Source: Salinicoccus halitifaciens (GTDB taxonomy: Bacteria; Bacillota; Bacilli; Staphylococcales; Salinicoccaceae). From it: DNA of 64,000 nucleotides. How positions within the stretch are numbered: position 1 is the stretch's first letter; each line of letters starts with the position of its first letter. Location of the stretch: contig NZ_JAJNCU010000002.1 of NCBI RefSeq assembly GCF_021026095.1, positions 124,001-188,000 of the forward strand. The letters run 5' to 3'. This document shows positions 35,218 to 41,284 of the stretch, piece by piece. The position numbers and the translations under genes are program-made. The notes beneath the pieces were generated by a model that was given only the letters and a program-made list of their open reading frames with translations, had not been told where the DNA came from and searched no databases.

Positions 35218-36282
35218 ATGAAAGTCTCGATAATAGGGGCAGGCAACGGCGGCATTGTAGCAGCGGCGGATTTGACGGAAAAAGGGCACGAAGTGACTTT
35301 GTACCACTCGAAAAATGCTTTGAAGGATCCACACCCGAACATAATGGAAGGGCACGTGGGCTTCAAAGGCCGGCTTGTCCGCTTCCAGCAGTATACGCAG
35401 GACCCGAAGCTCGCTGTGGCCGGTGCGGATGTCATCATGACATGCCTGCCGACCAACGCACTGCTCGATATTTTCAAGGAGATCAGCCCGCATCTGGAAG
35501 ACGGGCAGATGATCTACATCAACGGTGCGAGCTCGATGTTCAGCATCCTGATCCACAATTATCTCAAAGAAACGAGACCCGAACTCGAAGTGTATGTCGG
35601 CGAATCCATGTCGCTCACATATGCTGCAAGATACGACTATATGGAAAACAAGGCGGAAGTGATCCTTTACAGCCATCACAACCTGTTCAGTGCATACCCG
35701 GCTGTGCATACCAAGATGATGCTTGAAAAACTGGATCAATTGTATGACTGCTTTGTGCCGGCGAAAAACATCATGGAGCCGGCACTGAACAACGGGAACC
35801 CGGAAAGCCATCCCGCGCCTGCGATTTTGAACACAGGGTTCATCGACAACCGGGGCGATGAATTTTATTTGTATAAGGACGGCGTGACCGAACACACGAT
35901 TAAAGTGATCGAGGAGATCGACGTGGAGCGCCAGGGCATATGCAGGGCGCTCGGACTCGATGCGGTCAGTAAAGCCGAGCGTTCCGTGCGCAGTAAATAT
36001 TTCAGGGAAAGCGAGTCGCTGCAGGAGCAGTATAATACAAGCCCGATATTGAAAGACCTGCCCGGCCCGTCGTCACTCGAGAACCGCTACATCGTCGAAG
36101 ATGTCACGAACGGGCTCATGCTCTGGAAGAGCATCGCCGAAGCGGTGAAGGTGAAGACGCCGACGATCGACTCGATCATCCATCTGACACGGTTGATGCT
36201 GGATGAAAAGTATTTCCATCATCCGCTGACACTGGAACGCCTCGGCCTCGACGCCGGACGCGATCTGAACGCACAGGTATAG
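35218..36282 (+). CDS. Octopine/nopaline dehydrogenase family protein
   Basis: A 354-residue NAD(P)-dependent oxidoreductase. The Rossmann motif is GAGNGGIVAAADL (7-19), and the C-terminal opine dehydrogenase domain has the family segment HPAPAILNTGFI (catalytic His near 200) and EEIDVERQGICRALG. Opine dehydrogenases reductively join a keto acid and an amino acid. It is not CntM, the staphylopine enzyme, which is longer and of another family. It starts immediately after the NUDIX stop; the ribosome site GGGAG lies within that gene. The product is unknown. Confidence 0.85.
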   Translation: MKVSIIGAGNGGIVAAADLTEKGHEVTLYHSKNALKDPHPNIMEGHVGFKGRLVRFQQYTQDPKLAVAGADVIMTCLPTNALLDIFKEISPHLEDGQMIYINGASSMFSILIHNYLKETRPELEVYVGESMSLTYAARYDYMENKAEVILYSHHNLFSAYPAVHTKMMLEKLDQLYDCFVPAKNIMEPALNNGNPESHPAPAILNTGFIDNRGDEFYLYKDGVTEHTIKVIEEIDVERQGICRALGLDAVSKAERSVRSKYFRESESLQEQYNTSPILKDLPGPSSLENRYIVEDVTNGLMLWKSIAEAVKVKTPTIDSIIHLTRLMLDEKYFHHPLTLERLGLDAGRDLNAQV

Positions 36283-36283
36283 G

Positions 36284-36311
36284 AAAAGCCGGCCCATGGG
36301 CCGGCTTTTTT
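36284..36311. terminator. Bidirectional terminator
   Basis: AAAAGCCGGCCCATGGGCCGGCTTTTTT (given in halves AAAAGCCGGCCC and GGGCCGGCTTTTTT), perfect palindrome between converging genes. Confidence 0.92.
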
Positions 36312-36723
36312 AATCGTTCTTATTATGGACCTTCACATTCGTGCCGCGGTTGTCCGCGATTTCCTTTGCGCGCTTTTCGGCATCCTTCTTACGGTCGAAC
36401 GTCGCAGAAGCCCGCTTTGCGCCGACTGATTTCACTTTCCATTCATCATCCTCGAAATAAACTTCTACGTCGTTGTCGATGAGCTCCGGGCCGCGGCTGT
36501 TGTCGTCGTCATGGTCCTGGAGGTCTTTATTCTCAAGCTTTTTAAGGTCTTCTTTGGAAGCGTCCTTGTACCATTCCTGTGCCTGCTCCGTGCCGATCGG
36601 GATCGCCCGGTTCTCATCATAGCCTTCCTCGAGCATCGCATTGATGATGTCGATCGCCTTCCTGCGTTCAAGCCGGTCCAGGTTTTTCAGGGAATCCGGA
36701 TAGTCATTCATTGTGTAAGCCAA
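36310..36723 (-). CDS. YdaT-like stress protein with DUF2188 domain
   Basis: A 137-residue hydrophilic protein. The N-terminal half (MNDYPDSLKNL, RRKAIDIINAMLEEGYDE) resembles B. subtilis YdaT; the C-terminal half (VEVYFEDDEWKVKSVGAKRA to VKVHNKND) is a DUF2188 domain. YdaT belongs to the SigB general stress regulon, as far as I know. The start is a TTG at 36723 with AGGAG 9 nt before it. A SigB-like promoter lies 36 bp upstream. Function unknown. Confidence 0.8.
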   Translation of the reverse strand: MAYTMNDYPDSLKNLDRLERRKAIDIINAMLEEGYDENRAIPIGTEQAQEWYKDASKEDLKKLENKDLQDHDDDNSRGPELIDNDVEVYFEDDEWKVKSVGAKRASATFDRKKDAEKRAKEIADNRGTNVKVHNKND

Positions 36724-36758
36724 GATAGTACACTCCTTTTAAAGATTTTAGTATCATT

Positions 36759-36783
36759 ATACCCGAATCGAAATCTTTTAATG
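36759..36783 (-). promoter_or_regulatory. SigB-like promoter of the YdaT-like gene
   Basis: On the minus strand CATTAA (36778-36783), 13 bp, GGGTAT (36759-36764). The -10 matches the SigB consensus fully, the -35 (GTTTAA) in 4 of 6. GGGTATAAT also contains a SigA-type TATAAT. Confidence 0.45.
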
Positions 36784-36795
36784 GAGGCTTGCGAT

Positions 36796-37194
36796 ATGTT
36801 TTTCACTTATGAAGTCGAAACGGCCGAGCGCAACGAATTCGTCAACATCGATCATCTGGCATTGGAAGTTCTTGAGAAGAGCGGCATCACGGAAGGCATC
36901 ATCACGGCATTCACCCCGCATACCACTGCCGGGGTCACGATCAATGAAAATGCAGATCCGGATGTGACGCGGGACCTCGTGTACGGCATGGGGGAGACGT
37001 TCGATAATAAAAAAGAATACCGGCATGCGGAAGGTAACTCGGATTCTCATATGAAATCTTCGCTGACGGGGGCGAGCGAGACGCTGATCGTCCATGGCAG
37101 GGAAATCGTCTACGGCACATGGCAGAGTCTTTATTTTGCGGAATTTGACGGACCGAGGACAAGAAAGGTTTATTTCAAAGTGCTGGAAGGGTAG
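36796..37194 (+). CDS. YjbQ/UPF0047 family protein
   Basis: A 132-residue single-domain protein of the YjbQ family, annotated elsewhere as secondary thiamine-phosphate synthase. It keeps the conserved HTTAGVTINENADPDVTRD block (about 39-57) and EGNSDSHMKSSLTG (about 79-92) with the likely metal-binding His and Asp. GGAGG lies before the ATG at 36796 within a 72-bp divergent region shared with the YdaT-like gene. The cellular role in Firmicutes is not established. Confidence 0.85.
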   Translation: MFFTYEVETAERNEFVNIDHLALEVLEKSGITEGIITAFTPHTTAGVTINENADPDVTRDLVYGMGETFDNKKEYRHAEGNSDSHMKSSLTGASETLIVHGREIVYGTWQSLYFAEFDGPRTRKVYFKVLEG

Positions 37195-37348
37195 AGTATA
37201 AAAAAGCCCACACTTCTTAGGAATGAAGTGCGGGGTATATTAGGAAATGCTTATGTAATTGAAGCTGTTTATATCTTAACCGCATTTGGGACGGTTGTCC
37301 ATAAGTTTTTTCCTGTCTTCACAATATTAATGACCAGGAGGTTTTATC

Positions 37349-37531
37349 ATGTTCGGATTGATCAAAGGACTGCTCGGCGTACTGTTCAAACTCTTCATCG
37401 TCGGCCTTGCAGCAACGGCGATAGTGGTTGCCGTCGTCGTGTTCCTGCTGAAGAAAGACGTGGACGAAATCAAGGAGTTCACCGACCAGCTGAAGCGCGA
37501 AGGACTCGAAGGATTGAAGTTGAACCAGTAA
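37349..37531 (+). CDS. Small single-helix membrane protein
   Basis: A 60-residue protein: one long hydrophobic helix (about 8-34) followed by a charged amphipathic helix (35-56). AGGAGG is 7 nt before the ATG and a strong terminator follows, supporting it as a real gene. The family is not recognised. It is a single-gene unit, followed by repeat array D2. Confidence 0.75.
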   Translation: MFGLIKGLLGVLFKLFIVGLAATAIVVAVVVFLLKKDVDEIKEFTDQLKREGLEGLKLNQ

Positions 37532-37537
37532 TCAGGG

Positions 37538-37566
37538 AAGGCCGGGGTGTCCCCGGCCTTTTTTGT
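37538..37566 (+). terminator. Terminator after the small membrane protein gene
   Basis: AAGGCCGGGG (37538-37547), 3-nt loop, CCCCGGCCTT (37551-37560), then six T in total. Confidence 0.9.
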
Positions 37567-37599
37567 ATGGATTTTGAGCGGTGTTGGGACAGGGAGGGG

Positions 37600-37830
37600 C
37601 GCGGCCGGAGCCGGATGGAAATGCAGGCGCCGGTGCCTCTGTCCGGGGATGAAGCCTGGGCGCCGGACAGAGGTGTGGTGCCTGGTGTCGCCGTCAGGAT
37701 TGTGAGACGGAATCCGGACGGAGGTGTGAGCGCCGGCTTCCCCATCTGGAATCGCAAGAGGAATCCAGACAGAACCCAGAGTACTATCCCCGCCATCCGG
37801 GCCAAGACGCTGAGCCCAGGAATTTCCATC
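37600..37830. repeat. Tandem array D2: about 4.5 units of repeat family D (51 bp)
   Basis: Unit starts at 37607, 37658, 37709 and 37760 (GGAGCCGGATGG, GGGCGCCGGACAG, GGAATCCGGACGG, GGAATCCAGACAG) are 51 bp apart, with a partial fifth. Inverted arms are of the CCGGACAG / CTGTCCGG type. Units are more diverged than in other arrays. The array fills the junction of two converging genes and matches D1 at 6.8 kb on the opposite strand. Confidence 0.82.
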
Positions 37831-37856
37831 AAAAAAGAGGCCTTAAGGCCTCTTTT
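37831..37856. terminator. Bidirectional terminator of the zinc-binding lipoprotein gene
   Basis: AAAAAAGAGGCCTTAAGGCCTCTTTT (halves AAAAAAGAGGCC and GGCCTCTTTT), ending directly before the minus-strand stop codon; almost the same sequence as the terminator at 6924. Confidence 0.88.
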
Positions 37857-37857
37857 G

Positions 37858-38907
37858 TCATTCATTCAAAGCTTTTTCCAGTACGGAGATGTTCTCGCGC
37901 ATGATCGACTGGTATGTGGCATCATCCGGATCATCCGCCGTCAGCACTTCCAGGTTGTGGAACTCCAGCGGCTCTGTATCAGTGGAGTTCTGGATTGTAT
38001 CCGTGATGCGGGAAGTGATGTTCTGCTCATACAAAATATAATCTATATTGTGGGATTCGATGTCATCAACAATGGTCATCAATTCCTGCTGGCTCGGTTC
38101 TTCATTGTTCAGGCCGTTGATGGCGGCCTGCTCAAAACCGTATCTGTCAGCGAGATAACCGATGGATTCATGTGAAATGTAGACAGTGTCTCGTGCAGTT
38201 TCGTCAGTGACCGCTGCCAGTTCCTGATCAATTTCCTCCAGGTCACTGATGAGCGCTTCATAGTTCTCTTCATACATGGATGCTTCTTCAGGATTCAAGG
38301 CAATAAGCTTATCTTTGATCGCTTCTGCCATGGACTGGGAAAATACAGGGTCCAGCCAGATGTGGGGATCGGTCGACCCGTGATCATGATGGTGTTCCTC
38401 ATGTCCATGGTCCTCATGTTCCTCGTGCTCATGCTCTTCGTGGTCCTCATGTTCTTCATGCCCGTGCTCTTCATGCTCCTCATGGCCGTGTTCATCATCT
38501 TCCTCATGTCCATGCTCCTCATGCTCATGGTCATGATCGTACTCCAGCAACTCTTCATCCGAGATGTCTGCAGCAGCGGGCAGAAATTCAGTATGGCCGT
38601 CGACGGCATTTTTGATGGTGTTTGCGACCTGATCGAATTCATCTGTCGTGTAGATGAAAAGGTCTCCTTCGGCGAAGCCGACCATATCCTGCTGTGTCGG
38701 CTCATAAGTATGGATGTCCACGCCTTTTGGATAAATCGTCTCGACCTGGACGGTGTCCCCGCCGATCTGTTCGGTGAAGCTTTTAAGCGGGAAGACGGTG
38801 GTGTAGACTTCAAGTGTCCCGCCGTCTTCGGCGCTGCTGTTTTCATTGCTGCAGGCGGCGAGCGCGAGCAGCATTACAGGTATCAATATTTTTATTATCC
38901 GAGTCAT
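37858..38907 (-). CDS. Zinc ABC transporter substrate-binding lipoprotein (ZnuA/AdcA-like)
   Basis: A 349-residue cluster A-I metal-binding lipoprotein that captures zinc outside the membrane. The lipobox ends at Cys19 (LAAC). Metal ligands are His66 in VDIHTYEP, His182 in DPHIWLDP and a later His in ISHESIGYLA. Residues 124-176 form a long flexible loop of His, Glu and Asp only, typical of zinc-specific members. The ZinT-like C-terminal domain of AdcA is absent. A Zur box sits in its promoter. The permease and ATPase (ZnuBC) genes are not adjacent. Confidence 0.92.
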   Translation of the reverse strand: MTRIIKILIPVMLLALAACSNENSSAEDGGTLEVYTTVFPLKSFTEQIGGDTVQVETIYPKGVDIHTYEPTQQDMVGFAEGDLFIYTTDEFDQVANTIKNAVDGHTEFLPAAADISDEELLEYDHDHEHEEHGHEEDDEHGHEEHEEHGHEEHEDHEEHEHEEHEDHGHEEHHHDHGSTDPHIWLDPVFSQSMAEAIKDKLIALNPEEASMYEENYEALISDLEEIDQELAAVTDETARDTVYISHESIGYLADRYGFEQAAINGLNNEEPSQQELMTIVDDIESHNIDYILYEQNITSRITDTIQNSTDTEPLEFHNLEVLTADDPDDATYQSIMRENISVLEKALNE

Positions 38908-38946
38908 TTATAGGTCTCCCTTAAATAAGAATCATTACGTTTTAAA

Positions 38947-38975
38947 GTATATCGTAACGGTTACGATTAATCAAT
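38947..38975 (-). promoter_or_regulatory. Zur box inside the promoter of the zinc lipoprotein gene
   Basis: Minus strand: TTGATT (38970-38975), 17 bp, TATACT (38947-38952). The spacer contains the perfect palindrome ATCGTAAC-G-GTTACGAT (38952-38968), close to the Firmicute Zur consensus TCGTAATNATTACGA. Zinc-loaded Zur would block RNA polymerase directly. Confidence 0.88.
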
Positions 38976-39006
38976 ATTTATTTAATAAATTTATTGTGAT
39001 TATCAG

Positions 39007-39035
39007 TTGAAAAATCACACATAAGCATGTAGAAT
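39007..39035 (+). promoter_or_regulatory. Promoter upstream of rpmG
   Basis: TTGAAA (39007-39012), 17 bp, TAGAAT (39030-39035); the transcript would carry a leader of about 118 nt before rpmG. Confidence 0.72.
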
Positions 39036-39051
39036 AGATGGGTGACTAAAA

Positions 39052-39137
39052 ATGAAGGTCTTGAAGATATACGAGTCATCCAGCAAGCCGGATGATCAAC
39101 TGGCCAGTTGATTAGTACACAGACCTCATGTTCAAGA
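39052..39137 (+). ncRNA. Candidate structured leader RNA of rpmG, with a 19-codon frame
   Basis: Three stems can form a three-way junction: P1 AGGTCT (39056-39061) with AGACCT (39121-39126); P2 TCATCC (39076-39081) with GGATGA (39090-39095); P3, the palindrome ATCAACTGGCCAGTTGAT (39095-39112). An alternative pairing CTTGAA with TTCAAG (to 39137) would compete with P1. A frame MKVLKIYESSSKPDDQLAS (39052-39111) runs through it. I recognise no known riboswitch or ribosomal-protein leader. Confidence 0.45.
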
Positions 39138-39160
39138 ATATTATTTAGGAGGGAATATTG

Positions 39161-39310
39161 ATGAGAGTAAACGTAACTTTAGCTTGTACAGAATGCGGAG
39201 ACCGCAACTACATTACAACTAAAAACAAAAGAAACAATCCTGAGCGTATTGAAATGAACAAATATTGCCCAAGAACAAACAAATACACATTGCACCGTGA
39301 AACGAAGTAA
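39161..39310 (+). CDS. rpmG: 50S ribosomal protein L33
   Basis: A 49-residue ribosomal protein, nearly the same as staphylococcal L33: [20 protein letters not shown], then [20 protein letters not shown] and the end TLHRETK. The first Cys pair (CTEC) is present but the second is only a single Cys (YCPRT), so this is the form that probably does not hold zinc firmly. GGAGG lies 7 nt before the ATG, between two AATATT arms that could hide it. It stands next to the Zur-controlled lipoprotein gene, divergently. Confidence 0.95.
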   Translation: MRVNVTLACTECGDRNYITTKNKRNNPERIEMNKYCPRTNKYTLHRETK

Positions 39311-39320
39311 TGTTTTTAAA

Positions 39321-39361
39321 AGGTACAAAGTCTAAATATTTAGACTTTGCGCCTTTTTTTT
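39321..39361 (+). terminator. Terminator after rpmG
   Basis: AAAGTCTAAA (39327-39336) pairs with TTTAGACTTT (39339-39348), extended by AGG with CCT, followed by eight T. Confidence 0.88.
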
Positions 39362-39411
39362 GTGAATAAAGCCGGGTGAGCCGCAGTTTGTCCCGGCCGT
39401 GCCGTTTTTGA

Positions 39412-39439
39412 TTTGAATGATGTCTATATATGTTATAAT
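39412..39439 (+). promoter_or_regulatory. Promoter of folD
   Basis: TTTGAA (39412-39417), 16 bp, TATAAT (39434-39439), 36 bp before the ATG. Confidence 0.6.
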
Positions 39440-39475
39440 CAACTTAAAATTACGATTAAAAAAGGAGTACAAAAA

Positions 39476-40357
39476 ATGACTACAATAATGGATGGTAAGA
39501 AAGTCGCCGCTCATTTATCAGAAGAGATCAAAGAGGTCGTCGAGAAGTCCCACAGCCTCGGCATCACGCCTAAAGTCGCTTTCGTCAGAGTGGGTGATCT
39601 ATCCGATTCGATCTCCTATGAAAATGCGGCGGTCAAGCGCTTTGAAAAGCTGGGTATCGAGACGGAGCGGTTCTCATTTCCTGAAGACGTTTCGGCAAGA
39701 GCTTTCCTGAGCCGTTTCAGGGAAATCAATGAAAACTACGATATCAACGGCATTCTGCTGCTTCAGCCGGTTCCGGAGCATATCGACATGAAGCGTGTGG
39801 TCGAAATCATGAACCCGATCAAAGATATCGATGGCATGACGCCTGAGAACATGGGCAAACTCCTCGTCAAAGAAGAGAATCGTCTTGAGCCGTGTACACC
39901 TGCAGCAGTCATGGAAATGCTCAAATTCTACGATATCGAGCTGAAAGGTAAAAATGTCACAGTCGTCGGTGCGAGTGCAGTCGTCGGCAAGCCGCTCTCC
40001 ATCCTGCTCATGAACCAGGAAGCGACCGTGACGACATGCAACCTGTATACGGATGACCTTGTCTCCAAGTGTAAAGATGCAGATATCATCATCAGCGCTG
40101 CAGGCGCTGTGAACCTGATCGACGAGCAACACGTCAAAGAGGGTGCAGTCGTCGTCGATGTGGGCATCAACTTCAATGACGAAGGCAAACTTGTCGGCGA
40201 TGTGAACTATGAAGCGGTCAAGGACAAGACTTCCTTCATCACCCCGGTCCCGGGCGGCATCGGTGCGATCACGACGACTGTGCTTGCCTACCATCTGATG
40301 CTTGCGACAGACTACCAGAAAGAGCCTGTCCTGTTCCTGGAAAAACAATTGTCATAA
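39476..40357 (+). CDS. folD: FolD-like methylenetetrahydrofolate dehydrogenase/cyclohydrolase, divergent
   Basis: A 293-residue homologue of the bifunctional C1-folate enzyme FolD. Retained are Tyr48, Gln97 (LLLQPVP), Asp119 (KDIDGMTP), VVGKP and TPVPGGIGA. Changed are the YxxxK catalytic Lys (the position is Ala52; a Lys occurs two residues later at 54), the GRS-x-IVG nucleotide loop (GASAVVGKP, 165-173), the CHS strand (TTCNLYT) and GGVGPMT (GGIGAITT). It may belong to a divergent FolD clade of anaerobes with YERGA-type sequences, which I recall but cannot verify. GGAG is 7 nt before the ATG at 39476. It may coexist with a canonical FolD elsewhere. The stop overlaps the converging YolD gene by 6 bp. 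Confidence 0.8.
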   Translation: MTTIMDGKKVAAHLSEEIKEVVEKSHSLGITPKVAFVRVGDLSDSISYENAAVKRFEKLGIETERFSFPEDVSARAFLSRFREINENYDINGILLLQPVPEHIDMKRVVEIMNPIKDIDGMTPENMGKLLVKEENRLEPCTPAAVMEMLKFYDIELKGKNVTVVGASAVVGKPLSILLMNQEATVTTCNLYTDDLVSKCKDADIIISAAGAVNLIDEQHVKEGAVVVDVGINFNDEGKLVGDVNYEAVKDKTSFITPVPGGIGAITTTVLAYHLMLATDYQKEPVLFLEKQLS

Positions 40358-40729
40358 CATGAGGATATCCAATATATCGATGAAGGAAATAAAAACCATC
40401 TCCTCATCGTCAGTCCTCTGACCAACAACCATCATGCTCCAGACATCGACGGAGATGACTTTCAAGTCGACGGGGAACCTGTAGCCGTCATGGTAATATT
40501 CAATGCGCACCTGCCTTTTCAAGGCAAGTGCGTTTTTTAATGTGCGGTCGATCTCCTCCAGACGGTCGTCGGACAATTCGGGGCGGCTGATCTTCACCTG
40601 ATCCTCCTGCATCTTCCGGACATTTTCAAATTGCTCCGGCATCGTGGCGAAGGGGGCCCATTTGATCATGCCCCGGCCTTGGGGGATGTTTGAATTCAGC
40701 GATTCTCTCGGCATATCACGATAGTCCAT
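40352..40729 (-). CDS. YolD-like protein under LexA control
   Basis: A 125-residue protein of the YolD-like family; the signature is GRGMIKWAPFATMPEQFENV (about 18-37). YolD proteins are often paired with Y-family DNA polymerases (UvrX/YqjW) and are thought to act in SOS mutagenesis. No polymerase gene is adjacent here. GAGGG is 7 nt before the ATG. The promoter spacer holds a LexA box, so damage induction is likely. The 3' end overlaps the end of folD by 6 bp with no terminator between. Confidence 0.88.
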   Translation of the reverse strand: MDYRDMPRESLNSNIPQGRGMIKWAPFATMPEQFENVRKMQEDQVKISRPELSDDRLEEIDRTLKNALALKRQVRIEYYHDGYRFPVDLKVISVDVWSMMVVGQRTDDEEMVFISFIDILDILML

Positions 40730-40768
40730 CACAATTCCCTCTTTCTCAGTGTTCTATTTGTTATCCAC

Positions 40769-40797
40769 ATTATACGAACATACGTTCTATTAATCAA
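40769..40797 (-). promoter_or_regulatory. LexA (SOS) box inside the YolD promoter
   Basis: Minus strand: TTGATT (40792-40797), 17 bp, TATAAT (40769-40774). On the plus strand 40775-40788 reads CGAACATACGTTCT, matching the Firmicute LexA consensus CGAAC-N4-GTTCG in all but the last base. It fills the promoter spacer. Confidence 0.9.
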
Positions 40798-40868
40798 GGG
40801 GAGGAATTTATTCACGGATTATAAAACCATGTTAAAATAAACCTATCAATCAGAAAAAAGGTGACAGG

Positions 40869-41153
40869 ATGAAGAAGTTGATCGTAATACTGATACTGCT
40901 GGCCGCGGTGATCCTCGTGCTTTCTCTGCCGATCGCACCGGAGACGAGCGACACCGAAAGGGTGATCGTCGACCACACCCTCGGCGTGATGGTGCACCCA
41001 GCCTGCTTTGAAGACGCGGGGCTCACCAACTTCATAGATGAAGTATCCTACAGCAACGCCGTGGAAAACTATGAATATGAAATTTTGGGAGAATGCTCGG
41101 AAGAGCGGCTGCAGGCAGGAAGAACAAGTATCTTGAGTAAGATATTTGATTAA
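40869..41153 (+). CDS. Membrane-anchored or secreted small protein
   Basis: A 94-residue protein. Residues 1-20 (MKKLIVILILLAAVILVLSL) form a signal anchor; the rest is an acidic extracytoplasmic domain with two Cys (CFEDAG near 47 and GECSEER near 75) that could form a disulfide. No lipobox. AGGTGACAGG precedes the ATG. It diverges from the SOS-controlled YolD gene, so RNA polymerases start within 80 bp of the LexA box. No family is recognised. Confidence 0.7.
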   Translation: MKKLIVILILLAAVILVLSLPIAPETSDTERVIVDHTLGVMVHPACFEDAGLTNFIDEVSYSNAVENYEYEILGECSEERLQAGRTSILSKIFD

Positions 41154-41251
41154 TAGAAATATATTGTCTTTTCTGATAATTGATGTTATATTAGAGCCAT
41201 ACCATTTTTTCATTCTTTCAACTATTATTTGGAAATAGCCTTCCAATGCAG

Positions 41252-41278
41252 AAAAGGGACCGGACACGGTCCCTTTTT
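41252..41278 (+). terminator. Terminator before array A3
   Basis: AAAAGGGACCG (41252-41262), 4-nt loop, CGGTCCCTTTT (41267-41277): perfect 11-bp stem ending in a T run, about 100 bp after the stop of the small protein gene. Confidence 0.9.
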
Positions 41279-41284
41279 GTGTCT

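Noticed and set aside
37206-37240. Hairpin after the YjbQ-like gene (CCCACACTTC with GAAGTGCGGG)
   Set aside because: No T run follows on the plus strand; the A run lies on the wrong side, so terminator function for this gene is doubtful.
37228-38175. Plus-strand frame of 315 residues covering the small membrane protein gene and array D2
   Set aside because: It arises because 51 bp is a multiple of three, so one frame stays open through the repeats; it lacks coding character and overlaps real genes.
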